This document shows, one piece after another, positions 1-6,497 of a stretch of DNA of 24,398 nucleotides. Source of the DNA: a virus; IMG/VR virus record IMGVR_UViG_3300006925_000144, positions 1 through 24,398 of that record; one strand, given 5' to 3'. Positions within the stretch are counted from its first letter, which is position 1, and each line of letters starts with the position of its first letter. Below the pieces are notes generated by a model. The model had not been told where the DNA came from, ran no database searches, and saw only the letters and a program-made list of their open reading frames with translations. A program made the position numbers and the translations under genes.

Positions 1-11
1 AAATAAGAACT

Positions 12-1769
12 ATGAATTTGAAAAACCTATTTGTTTCCCGTGACAAGAATTATGCACGAATTACTGAGGCTGGCGATTACTTAGGTCGCCGCCTACGAGA
101 GAACCTCGTTATTTTCGATATTGATGATTCGAAGAACAGTGTTACTTTTGTTACCGAAAGCAACCACTTAATCTCTTGCGATTATAAAGAGATTAAAGGT
201 CGCTTAACTCTGGAAAACTTTATTGTGGAGGACTTAGACACTATTACCTCCGATGAGGCAATTGATAACCGGGTGGAGGCTGAGGTTCATAAGTTCATGG
301 AATCACTGGTCTCAGACCGTTACGATGTCGCTGAAGTTAACTTTGACAGTATCGTTGAGTCTTTTTCTATGAGAGCCCAAATCGGTAACAGCCGCAAAAA
401 GCTTTCTAAGAAACTAGACCGTTTCAATGAGTCCTACAATATCTTTGAGGCCAAAGCGTACAAGAAGTTTGTTGAGGCACTCCCACTTCTTAAGAAGTTC
501 TTGGAGGAAAATGCAGAGTCTCTCTCCACTAATGCTAAGTTGGTGGAAGGTCTTCGCCTTTCTAAGGTAGTTGGCGATACCTATGACTTACCTAAACTGG
601 ATATTGAAAACCTTAAAGAAGAGTTTGTCGTAGTTCCCTCGAACTCTAAGAGAACTCTTTACGAAATGGTTTGTGATAAGGAACTGGTTCGTAAGGAATT
701 ACTAGAAGCCAAAGACTCCTTTTCTAAAATGTGGCACAATAACGACCACGTCGCTTCTCTAGCATCTAAAATTTACTCAGATGACTCGACCATTAAAGGT
801 ACGTTAAGAGAGGCTGTTGCCGCAGTTCCCTACCTAGCACTATCAAACAAAGTAGACTTAACTAACGTCATGGACGCTACTTTCCAGGTAAGCAACCCCG
901 GTACTGTACCTCAAAAGGATATTCGGGAATTTGTTAACAAGATTTACGAATTCAAAAAACCTCTCAAGACTATGGTTCTTGAGGCACTCAACTCCAAGTA
1001 TGGCGTAAATATTCAGAGCCTTCGCTTTGTACCCTCCTTCAAGGGTTTAGCCGAAGTTCAATCAGAAGTACTGGGTATGATTGCCGAGTCCTGCGACGAA
1101 GGAATTCTTTCCGATGTCCTAAAGGAGTTTGCATCGTGCATGTCCCGTAAGGGCGGTGTGCAGGTACTAGATATCGCAAGCACACTTTCAGAGGTTATGG
1201 CAGAGTCTAATTTCCATATTGTTGATATTGACGAAGACTTCCACATGAAGAAGCTTTCTGATTACTTAACCCACAATTTAGGTGAAGCTCAATACTACGG
1301 AGATGATGATGCCCTGTCTAACTCTGGCGGCAAGTCGAATGGTGATGAGGACGAGAAGAAAAAGGACGAGAAGAAAAAGGACGAGAATGGTGATGAGGAC
1401 GAGAAGAAAAAGAAAGGTAAGAACAAGAAGAAAAAGAAAGGTAAGAACGACCTTACTGGAGACCAAGACGAGCTTGATAAGGACGAGGACGGCGACATCG
1501 ACGCCAAAGACCTAAAGAAGCTTCGTAAAGAAAGTGTAGAGGCTGTTGCAGAAGAAACCGAAGAAGAGGCTGCTGAAGCTGAAGAGGAGGAACACGCTGA
1601 AGACGTTGCACTAGGTTCAGCCGATAAGGACTTCCGCGAATTAGTTGATACTATCGAGGATGTCGTGGGCGATATGGACCTCAACCTAGAAGATGGGGAA
1701 GAAGAGGAGCAAGATATCGCAGCAGGAGAAGGTGAAGAACCTACTCCTCCACAAGATAGCCCTGCTTAG
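12..1769 (+). CDS. Acidic Lys/Glu-rich phage protein with EF-hand-like loop (possible head-core/virion protein)
   Basis: The protein has 585 aa from an ATG at 12; the upstream region is cut by the window edge. Residues 1 to about 420 look like an ordinary mixed alpha-rich domain. Residues about 430-480 are a charged linker with repeated DEKKK units. Residues 489-500 read DKDEDGDIDAKD, which fits an EF-hand or dockerin-type calcium loop (Asp at 1, 3, 5 and 9, Gly at 6, hydrophobic at 8, acidic at 12). The tail from about 515 is very acidic and Glu/Ala-rich. T4-like phages encode acidic, low-complexity prohead-core proteins, and the protein lies just before tail genes, so a scaffold or virion role is possible. 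I do not recognise the family. The last 29 nt overlap the convergent small gene on the other strand. Confidence 0.85.
   Translation: MNLKNLFVSRDKNYARITEAGDYLGRRLRENLVIFDIDDSKNSVTFVTESNHLISCDYKEIKGRLTLENFIVEDLDTITSDEAIDNRVEAEVHKFMESLVSDRYDVAEVNFDSIVESFSMRAQIGNSRKKLSKKLDRFNESYNIFEAKAYKKFVEALPLLKKFLEENAESLSTNAKLVEGLRLSKVVGDTYDLPKLDIENLKEEFVVVPSNSKRTLYEMVCDKELVRKELLEAKDSFSKMWHNNDHVASLASKIYSDDSTIKGTLREAVAAVPYLALSNKVDLTNVMDATFQVSNPGTVPQKDIREFVNKIYEFKKPLKTMVLEALNSKYGVNIQSLRFVPSFKGLAEVQSEVLGMIAESCDEGILSDVLKEFASCMSRKGGVQVLDIASTLSEVMAESNFHIVDIDEDFHMKKLSDYLTHNLGEAQYYGDDDALSNSGGKSNGDEDEKKKDEKKKDENGDEDEKKKKGKNKKKKKGKNDLTGDQDELDKDEDGDIDAKDLKKLRKESVEAVAEETEEEAAEAEEEEHAEDVALGSADKDFRELVDTIEDVVGDMDLNLEDGEEEEQDIAAGEGEEPTPPQDSPA
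1338..1448 (+). repeat. In-frame tandem repeats coding for DEKKK/KKKKKGKN linker
   Basis: A 27-nt unit beginning aatggtgatgagg occurs at 1338-1364 and again at 1386-1412, a 48-nt period. A 21-nt unit beginning aagaaaaagaaagg occurs at 1404-1424 and 1428-1448, a 24-nt period. Both periods are multiples of three, so copy-number change keeps the frame. The repeats encode the highly charged linker of the 12-1769 protein. Slippage or unequal exchange could vary linker length between relatives. Confidence 0.85.
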
Positions 1770-1974
1770 TCCAGTTAATAACGTTATCTACACACGACGA
1801 CCGCAATACAAGGAGTTCGGATATTAAGTTATCCAACTCCTTTATTGTTTGTTCATTGATAGTCCTTCCCTTGGCTTTCATTTGTGTGAGCGTTTGTGCC
1901 ATAATGGTCAGGCGTTCCACCATTTGAGGGGTAACCTCATTTAATTTTCTTTCTTCGTCTTTTTTATTTTTCAT
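1741..1974 (-). CDS. UvsW.1-like small helical protein, coupled to helicase
   Basis: The protein has 77 aa and is predicted to be mostly helical and charged (start MKNKKDEERKLNE). Its ATG (1974-1972) overlaps the TGA stop of the helicase (1973-1971) as ATGA, the typical arrangement for translational coupling, which argues that this small frame is real. In T4 a separate small protein, UvsW.1 (about 76 aa), is encoded directly after the UvsW helicase. Size, position and strand all match, so a UvsW.1 counterpart is the best guess. I cannot confirm sequence similarity by eye. Its 3' end overlaps the end of the convergent 12-1769 gene by 29 nt. Confidence 0.75.
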   Translation of the reverse strand: MKNKKDEERKLNEVTPQMVERLTIMAQTLTQMKAKGRTINEQTIKELDNLISELLVLRSSCVDNVINWTKQGYLVEE

Positions 1975-3320
1975 TTTTTAATCTCCATTCCTAGGGATTC
2001 GTAGGATTTAATACGCTCTTTGGCGTGTTTTTCTAAGTAAGGCGCTCTGTCAAAGAAATCGTAGATAAACACGCGATTCTTAGATTTGTGAATACGTAAG
2101 GCTCGTCCGAGAGCCTGTAGCGTAGCAATCTCAGATTTCAGCCCACGCGCATTAATGAGGTGGGTGATTTCCGGGATATCAATACCTGTTTGCATAATCG
2201 TAGTACCTATTAGGACTGAGACGGAGTCATCTTTAAAGGCGTCGATAGTCTTTTTTCGAGCAGCCAAATCATCTTTTCCTTCTAGTTTAAAGGAGTTAGG
2301 GATACGTGAATGCAAAATCTCAGCATGTTTAAGGTCTTTAACTATTATAAGGGTCCTGGATTGTTTTTGTTGAATTTTTTTCACTAAATCCACGATAATA
2401 TCGTTGCGGTCATCATTCTCCGTGACGAACTTCTCGTATACCTCCCGGTAAGATAGCTCGGTATCCTCCACTGTGCCCGTATCTTTTATGGGTATTATTT
2501 GGATGAGCGGCTCGGTGAGGAATCCTTCGTCAATAAGACCTTTAGCGTCAACTTCTTCAATAATGCCGCCTAGTCCCGATATAAGATTTAGACGGCTCAT
2601 AGGGTCCCGAGGTACTGTGGCAGTCATACCAATCCTGTAAGCAGCGTTAGGGAAAGACTTTATGACCTTGGTAGCGACCTTTCCTTTGGCGAATTCATGT
2701 ACCTCATCAAAAATGATGAAGTCCGACTGTTTAAGGTGGCTATCAATAACCTTATCAATAGACTGGACAGTGCATAACGTCATGGGCTTGAGTATTACTC
2801 CGTCCCCGAAGGCTAGACCTACATCAATCCCCCACTCCCTAAGCTCGTCGTATGTTTGTTTGAGCAGCTGTTTTTTGGTGAAGAAGATAAGACCTGTTTT
2901 CCCTTCTAGAGCTTTAAGTAGCCCTCCGAGAATAAGAGTCTTTCCCGCGCCCGTAGGAGCCTTAACGATACATCCTTTGGCGTCTAATGCCTTTCTAATC
3001 ATGGATTCTTGATAATCTCGTAAAGTTATCCCGGGTAAAGAGATATCGTCAGAGTGGGTAGCAGTCCTCAAATCCTCTATTTCGTAGTCCATACCTAAAT
3101 AAGTAAGGTCTTCCTCGATATGAGATAAAAGACCGGTTCCGAACTTTCCTGTTTTATCAGAGAAAAAATGCTTTTCGCCATTCCAGCCGCCCTTTTTATA
3201 GGCAGAAGAATAGTTATAGCCGGGAACCTTTGCGCTATATTTCTTTTTTAAAGTTGTTAAGAGCTTTTTATTGCTTGTTTTTAGAAAAGAAACATTATTT
3301 TCAACAATAATTTTTAGCAT
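1971..3320 (-). CDS. uvsW: UvsW-like superfamily 2 DNA/RNA helicase
   Basis: This is an SF2 helicase of 449 aa. In T4, UvsW unwinds and branch-migrates recombination intermediates, removes origin R-loops and promotes the switch to recombination-dependent replication. Visible motifs are Walker A APTGAGKT (residues about 121-128), DEVH box (205-208), motif III-like GMTAT (231-235), motif V TTIMQTGIDIP (373-383) and motif VI QALGRALR (402-409). The N-terminal 90 residues contain the GGWNGE...FGTGLLSHI pattern seen in the UvsW accessory domain. The frame stays open to a TTG at 3347, but the ATG at 3320 gives an N-terminus aligning with UvsW, so I chose it. No Shine-Dalgarno is visible; a TATAAT lies six bases upstream. 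It is transcribed divergently from the gp26-like gene and coupled to the UvsW.1-like gene. Confidence 0.93.
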   Translation of the reverse strand: MLKIIVENNVSFLKTSNKKLLTTLKKKYSAKVPGYNYSSAYKKGGWNGEKHFFSDKTGKFGTGLLSHIEEDLTYLGMDYEIEDLRTATHSDDISLPGITLRDYQESMIRKALDAKGCIVKAPTGAGKTLILGGLLKALEGKTGLIFFTKKQLLKQTYDELREWGIDVGLAFGDGVILKPMTLCTVQSIDKVIDSHLKQSDFIIFDEVHEFAKGKVATKVIKSFPNAAYRIGMTATVPRDPMSRLNLISGLGGIIEEVDAKGLIDEGFLTEPLIQIIPIKDTGTVEDTELSYREVYEKFVTENDDRNDIIVDLVKKIQQKQSRTLIIVKDLKHAEILHSRIPNSFKLEGKDDLAARKKTIDAFKDDSVSVLIGTTIMQTGIDIPEITHLINARGLKSEIATLQALGRALRIHKSKNRVFIYDFFDRAPYLEKHAKERIKSYESLGMEIKK

Positions 3321-3323
3321 ATC

Positions 3324-3342
3324 ACTATTATAGTATAATAGT
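3324..3342. promoter_or_regulatory. Perfect inverted repeat holding back-to-back TATAAT elements (divergent promoter candidate)
   Basis: The 19-mer ACTATTATAGTATAATAGT is a perfect 9-bp inverted repeat around one central G (3333). Each arm reads TATAATAGT outward: on the plus strand at 3334-3342 toward the gp26-like gene, and on the minus strand at 3332-3324 toward uvsW. It sits in the only gap between these divergent genes. No -35 box is apparent. T4-type late promoters also consist of a lone -10-like element (TATAAATA), so a shared phage promoter is plausible. It could alternatively be an operator or a weak AU-rich hairpin. Confidence 0.5.
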
Positions 3343-3363
3343 ATCAAACTATTTTAATTAAAC

Positions 3364-4278
3364 ATGCCAAAACCCGAAAAAGAAAAAAGTCTTATTGAGC
3401 TTGCTAGAGAACATATGGAGAAGCAGGGTGCCTCTCCCGAGCAAGGAGTGGACATTCCCGAGGCACCCGTTGCCAGTCGCCATCAAAGCGCTGTAAAACC
3501 TACTTCCGATAAGGGGGAGGAAACTCCACAAATTAAAGAACACTTTGACGGCAAACTATCAGATGCAGTAGCAGACCTCCTTTCTAATGTAACGACTAAC
3601 CAAGACTGGAGAGCCTTAAAACTCCCCTCAAGAGGATTGGCTTATGTAGACTGTGACGAAAGTATTATGATTAAACCTTTTACTTTTGCACAAGAAAGAA
3701 AGTTACGCAGCATTAAAACCAATGCTCAAGGACTAAAGGTGATTAACGCTTTGATTGAAGATTGTGTGCGCGGGCTAGATTACGACTCAATGACTTTAGA
3801 AGACAAAAATTATATTTTGTTTAAATTAAGAGAGATTTCTTATGGTGATGACTATACTATTCAGGCAGAGTGTCAGGAATGCCAGTCAGTTAATAAACTG
3901 ACCGTGAAAATTTCAGAGGTTCCTGTCACTTACGCAGAAGATGGGTTTCAAGAGCCCCTTACGGTCACCCTACCAGATTCCCAACAAGAAGTTAGGTTCA
4001 TAACTCCTCGATGCAAAGATGAGCAGTACCTGGAAAGTGCCGGGAAATTAATTGATAATTTATGGCGCTTCGCTTTATCGGTGGGACAGTACAGCGAGAA
4101 AAAAATAATTAAAGGTTTCTTCGAAGCTACTACAGTCCGCGACGTTGCGTATTTCCGTGAGGCTCTTACGAAAGATAATTACGGCATGAATAAAGCGATG
4201 TCTTACGAGTGCGCGAATTGTGATGCGGTCACCGAAAGTCTTATTCCGTTTACAGAATCTTTTTTCTCAGTGAGCTAG
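3364..4278 (+). CDS. T4 gp26-like baseplate/tail-assembly protein with two CxxC pairs (zero-frame product)
   Basis: The protein has 304 aa, beginning at an ATG 22 nt after the divergent inverted repeat; no Shine-Dalgarno is seen. Residues 1-75 look disordered and charged. The core begins with LPSRGLAY (88-94) followed by IKPFTFAQERKL, a pattern typical of the T4 baseplate-hub gp26-type family (Pfam T4_baseplate). Cysteine pairs C170/C173 and C283/C286 could form one zinc-binding knuckle. The frame ends at TAG 4276-4278, directly after an in-phase T_TTT_TTC heptamer. A -1 shift there would add 60 residues and give a 361-residue product. Its role may be hub assembly or tail-assembly chaperoning rather than a stable structural part. 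The family call is from pattern recognition; the exact T4 counterpart (gp26 or gp51) is uncertain. Confidence 0.82.
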   Translation: MPKPEKEKSLIELAREHMEKQGASPEQGVDIPEAPVASRHQSAVKPTSDKGEETPQIKEHFDGKLSDAVADLLSNVTTNQDWRALKLPSRGLAYVDCDESIMIKPFTFAQERKLRSIKTNAQGLKVINALIEDCVRGLDYDSMTLEDKNYILFKLREISYGDDYTIQAECQECQSVNKLTVKISEVPVTYAEDGFQEPLTVTLPDSQQEVRFITPRCKDEQYLESAGKLIDNLWRFALSVGQYSEKKIIKGFFEATTVRDVAYFREALTKDNYGMNKAMSYECANCDAVTESLIPFTESFFSVS

Positions 4279-4300
4279 AAGCGCGAATCTCCGCTCTAGC
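4260..4300 (+). promoter_or_regulatory. Candidate programmed -1 ribosomal frameshift signal
   Basis: The heptamer T_TTT_TTC at 4260-4266 matches X_XXY_YYZ in the phase of the gp26-like frame (codons TCT TTT TTC). A 7-nt spacer follows (4267-4273). Then comes a stem-loop: GCTAGA 4274-4279 pairs with TCTAGC 4295-4300, A4280 is bulged, GCG 4281-4283 pairs with CGC 4292-4294, and the loop is 8 nt. The zero-frame TAG stop (4276-4278) lies inside the stem. All three parts have the spacing expected for bacterial -1 signals. Confidence 0.8.
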
Positions 4301-4448
4301 GTCGGAAGCTTATTATTTAGTAAAACACGCGAGGTTCAGTTACCAAGACGTGCTACTTATGCCAGCTGTTGAAAGAGATGAGTTTATGGGGCTATTAATT
4401 GATGAGAATCAAAGGGAAAAAGAGTCCTATGACTCCCTAAATAAATAA
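4266..4448 (+). CDS. -1 frame extension of the gp26-like protein (tail-assembly-chaperone-like domain)
   Basis: Sixty codons are open in the -1 frame, starting at the C of the slippery heptamer (CTC AGT GAG) and ending at TAA 4446-4448. The translation begins LSELEARISALASEAYYLVK, continues with HARFSYQDVLLMPAVERDEF, and ends with a charged helix. The aromatic and helical pattern (EAYYLVKHARFSYQDVLLMP) resembles the small C-terminal T domains of frameshifted tail-assembly chaperones. The frame is open back to a TGA at 4221, and no ATG, GTG or TTG occurs before codon 29 of the extension. Independent initiation would therefore remove half the domain. It fills the whole gap before the gene at 4452, leaving only 3 nt. 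Expression as a fusion is inferred, not shown. Confidence 0.78.
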   Translation, partial: LSELEARISALASEAYYLVKHARFSYQDVLLMPAVERDEFMGLLIDENQREKESYDSLNK

Positions 4449-4451
4449 GAG

Positions 4452-5444
4452 ATGACTACATTCAACGGCGTTACTGTAATTCAAAGGGGCAATCGACCTT
4501 CACCTATTATTCCAGCTAAACTGGACTTTTTCAACTATGTTGCGGGCGAACTAAGCGACCCTTTCCAGGTATGCTCTGTTCACATTTTCCCTAATACCGC
4601 CTTTGGTACCGCATCTCCCTACGTAAACCAAACTCCTGGGGATACTGATTACGGTTTGGTGAGCTCTACTGCCACCAATATGGTGTTCCATAACTATAAA
4701 CGGAGCGAGCAGGGTGCGAGAATTGGGTTTGATGCTAATGTAAGTGCTTGTGCTGCCGAGACCGATTACGAAGGAGATTTACGCTATAGCGCGTCTTCAA
4801 TTTTCAAAGAAAAAGTAGGTCATTTCAGCGTTATTCTTCAGCCTAGCGGAACGTATTGGAAAACGGCGGACTGGGACCCCTCGTACAACAATACTGCCTC
4901 TGCGACCGGAGGGTATATTGATATCTGGACTGTGGTACACGCCGAAGGTTCTAGAGCCCAGATTTATGTAAACACCTTCAACATGGATACCGCTAATACG
5001 TTTGCGGTTTCCGAACCACTTGAAGTTACTACCTCCAACAAACTAGTTCAACGGTACGTGCAACTGGGAAGCAAGAAAAGGCTTCAAATACAAACTGAAA
5101 TTGTGGTAGACAATGAATCTATTAAACAAAATCTTCGTAATCTAATGGAGACAGGCTCGTTGCTGTCCAACCCAAAAATTAGTATTACCAAACTAAACGA
5201 AAGTCCGATTTTGGATGCCCGAGTCCAGGTAACCGGGGAAAGTGGTGCAGGTGGGTTCCAGTCCGAAGGGGTATCTTTAGATAGCCAAGGAACTATTAGC
5301 TACGTATGGGATACTAATAATATATCACCCTTCTACACTGGTGAGAAACTCGGTAGTGAAATGGGGGTTTACGAGGTCGCTGTCCAGTATGACGTAGCGG
5401 AAGAAACTATCGTAAGCCCTAGATTTAAGTTAATAGCGAGGTAG
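4452..5444 (+). CDS. Unknown protein, probable virion component
   Basis: The protein has 330 aa from an ATG three bases after the -1 frame stop, with AAGAG just upstream as a weak ribosome site. It is rich in Ser, Thr, Asn, Gly and aromatic residues with alternating polar and hydrophobic stretches, as in beta-rich phage structural proteins. There is no signal peptide, membrane segment or enzyme motif. The C-terminal third (SEMGVYEVAVQYDVAEETIV) looks like an immunoglobulin-like or beta-sandwich strand pattern. I do not recognise the family. Position after the gp26-like gene and before tail genes suggests a tail, neck or baseplate part. The last 20 nt overlap the end of the convergent primase gene. 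Confidence 0.88.
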   Translation: MTTFNGVTVIQRGNRPSPIIPAKLDFFNYVAGELSDPFQVCSVHIFPNTAFGTASPYVNQTPGDTDYGLVSSTATNMVFHNYKRSEQGARIGFDANVSACAAETDYEGDLRYSASSIFKEKVGHFSVILQPSGTYWKTADWDPSYNNTASATGGYIDIWTVVHAEGSRAQIYVNTFNMDTANTFAVSEPLEVTTSNKLVQRYVQLGSKKRLQIQTEIVVDNESIKQNLRNLMETGSLLSNPKISITKLNESPILDARVQVTGESGAGGFQSEGVSLDSQGTISYVWDTNNISPFYTGEKLGSEMGVYEVAVQYDVAEETIVSPRFKLIAR

Positions 5445-6411
5445 CGTCTAGCTCCCAATCTGCCTTGAAGATGTTTGAGTATATATAACCCCCGAAATCC
5501 TTGCGGTCAGAGGCTACCCAAAAATCATTCCAGTCTTTATGCTCCTTCGGGGGAACTAATGAGTAGATGTCTGTGGTCCTTTGTGCCAGCATCCTCTTAC
5601 GAGCCTCATAGAAGCCCTCTCGTCCACTTTCATCGTTATCATAGGCGAGGATTACCTTCTTGCCCTTAAGCTCCTTAGCTTGGACTGTAGACATCTTACA
5701 GCCCTGCGTACAGGTGGCGTTGTACCCCGCTGAACGGAGGGACATCGCGTCCAACGGACCCTCCGTAACAATAACATAATCCTTAGTTTTGTCATACGGA
5801 TACAAAATCTCAGAAGTCTTGATTCCATAAAGACCCTTGCTTGGATTCAGGTATTTTGGGTCTCGGTTAACAAGAGTTCTGGCTTGAAAATAAAAAGGAT
5901 TTCCTTTCTCCGTAAAGTATGGGATAATAACACGTTGAAAGTATCGACCTGTACGTCCAACGTAAAACTTAAAGGAAGATAGTTTTCGTTCGATAGCGAA
6001 CTTGGAAGCGAGACGCTTGAGGTTACTTGGGGAGTTGATATCAGATTTAGGGTTTACCTCCATCCACTCCTTACTGTCACTATCAATGGTGCGGGTGACC
6101 CCGATTGCTTTATTGTCTACGTTCAAGGTAGATACGTCGAAGAGGTCGGCTCCCGCGTCAAAAGCCTTACGTTTTAAAAAATGTTTTGCGGACTGATATG
6201 GGACGTTCTCAATATGAGATACTAGGTGAACCAGATTCCCCTTCTCACCTGATTTGAAATCCGTCCATAGCCCCGAATCAAGATTTACATACAGTTTTTG
6301 CTTGTTATCGTCTGTAAAAATGGAGTTAATTCGTAGTTCCCTGCCAGACTCCAAGGACTCAGGGAAGAGTTCAGAGAGGTAGGTCTTAATAATATTGGCT
6401 GGGACGAACAT
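5425..6411 (-). CDS. TOPRIM DNA primase, gp61/DnaG-like, without zinc cysteines
   Basis: The protein has 328 aa, close to T4 gp61 (342 aa). It should make RNA primers for lagging-strand synthesis with the replicative helicase (gp41 in T4). TOPRIM motifs are VTEGPLDAMSL (EGPLDA at about 217-222), AYDNDESG (DND at 258-260), and KDWNDF (about 292-297), which matches the KDINDM region of gp61. The N-terminal segment has NSIFTDDNKQKLYVN followed by DFKSGEKGN, the layout of a CHC2 primase zinc domain. However, it has no cysteines where the zinc ligands should be; the only cysteines are in the TOPRIM region. The frame is open to a TTG at 6441, but the ATG at 6411 removes an odd hydrophobic leader, so I prefer it. 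It is convergent with the gene before it and divergent from the nuclease gene. Confidence 0.9.
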   Translation of the reverse strand: MFVPANIIKTYLSELFPESLESGRELRINSIFTDDNKQKLYVNLDSGLWTDFKSGEKGNLVHLVSHIENVPYQSAKHFLKRKAFDAGADLFDVSTLNVDNKAIGVTRTIDSDSKEWMEVNPKSDINSPSNLKRLASKFAIERKLSSFKFYVGRTGRYFQRVIIPYFTEKGNPFYFQARTLVNRDPKYLNPSKGLYGIKTSEILYPYDKTKDYVIVTEGPLDAMSLRSAGYNATCTQGCKMSTVQAKELKGKKVILAYDNDESGREGFYEARKRMLAQRTTDIYSLVPPKEHKDWNDFWVASDRKDFGGYIYSNIFKADWELDATSLLT

Positions 6412-6471
6412 CAAGTATATAATAGCAGCGACGAACGCCAAAAAATCCCGATATTACCGGAAAAAAAACAC

Positions 6472-6477
6472 TATAAT
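6472..6477 (+). promoter_or_regulatory. Putative -10-only phage promoter for the nuclease gene
   Basis: TATAAT (extended CTATAATAA) lies 20 nt before the ATG at 6498 in the intergenic space between divergent genes. An A-rich run precedes it, and no TTGACA-like -35 box is visible at about 17 nt. The form resembles the elements at 3334 and 7658, so these may be one promoter class. Confidence 0.45.
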
Positions 6478-6497
6478 AACTAATAAGACCTAAAATT

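Noticed and set aside
1295-1684. Long Ser/Phe-rich leftward open frame opposite the acidic gene
   Set aside because: It is the antisense of the Glu/Lys repeat region; its composition (runs of Ser, Phe, Leu) simply mirrors GAA/AAG codons.
1778-1787. ATAACGTTAT perfect palindrome near the end of the UvsW.1-like gene
   Set aside because: Only 10 nt, no loop or T-run, inside a coding region; short palindromes of this type occur by chance.
4350-4448. Independent gene starting at the in-frame GTG in the -1 frame after the gp26-like gene
   Set aside because: It would leave 32 residues, cutting off the EAYYLVKHARF helix, and has no ribosome site; the frameshift explanation uses the whole frame.
6412-6441. 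Longer primase N-terminus from TTG 6441
   Set aside because: It adds a hydrophobic leader unlike known primases and uses TTG; the ATG at 6411 gives a normal N-terminus.
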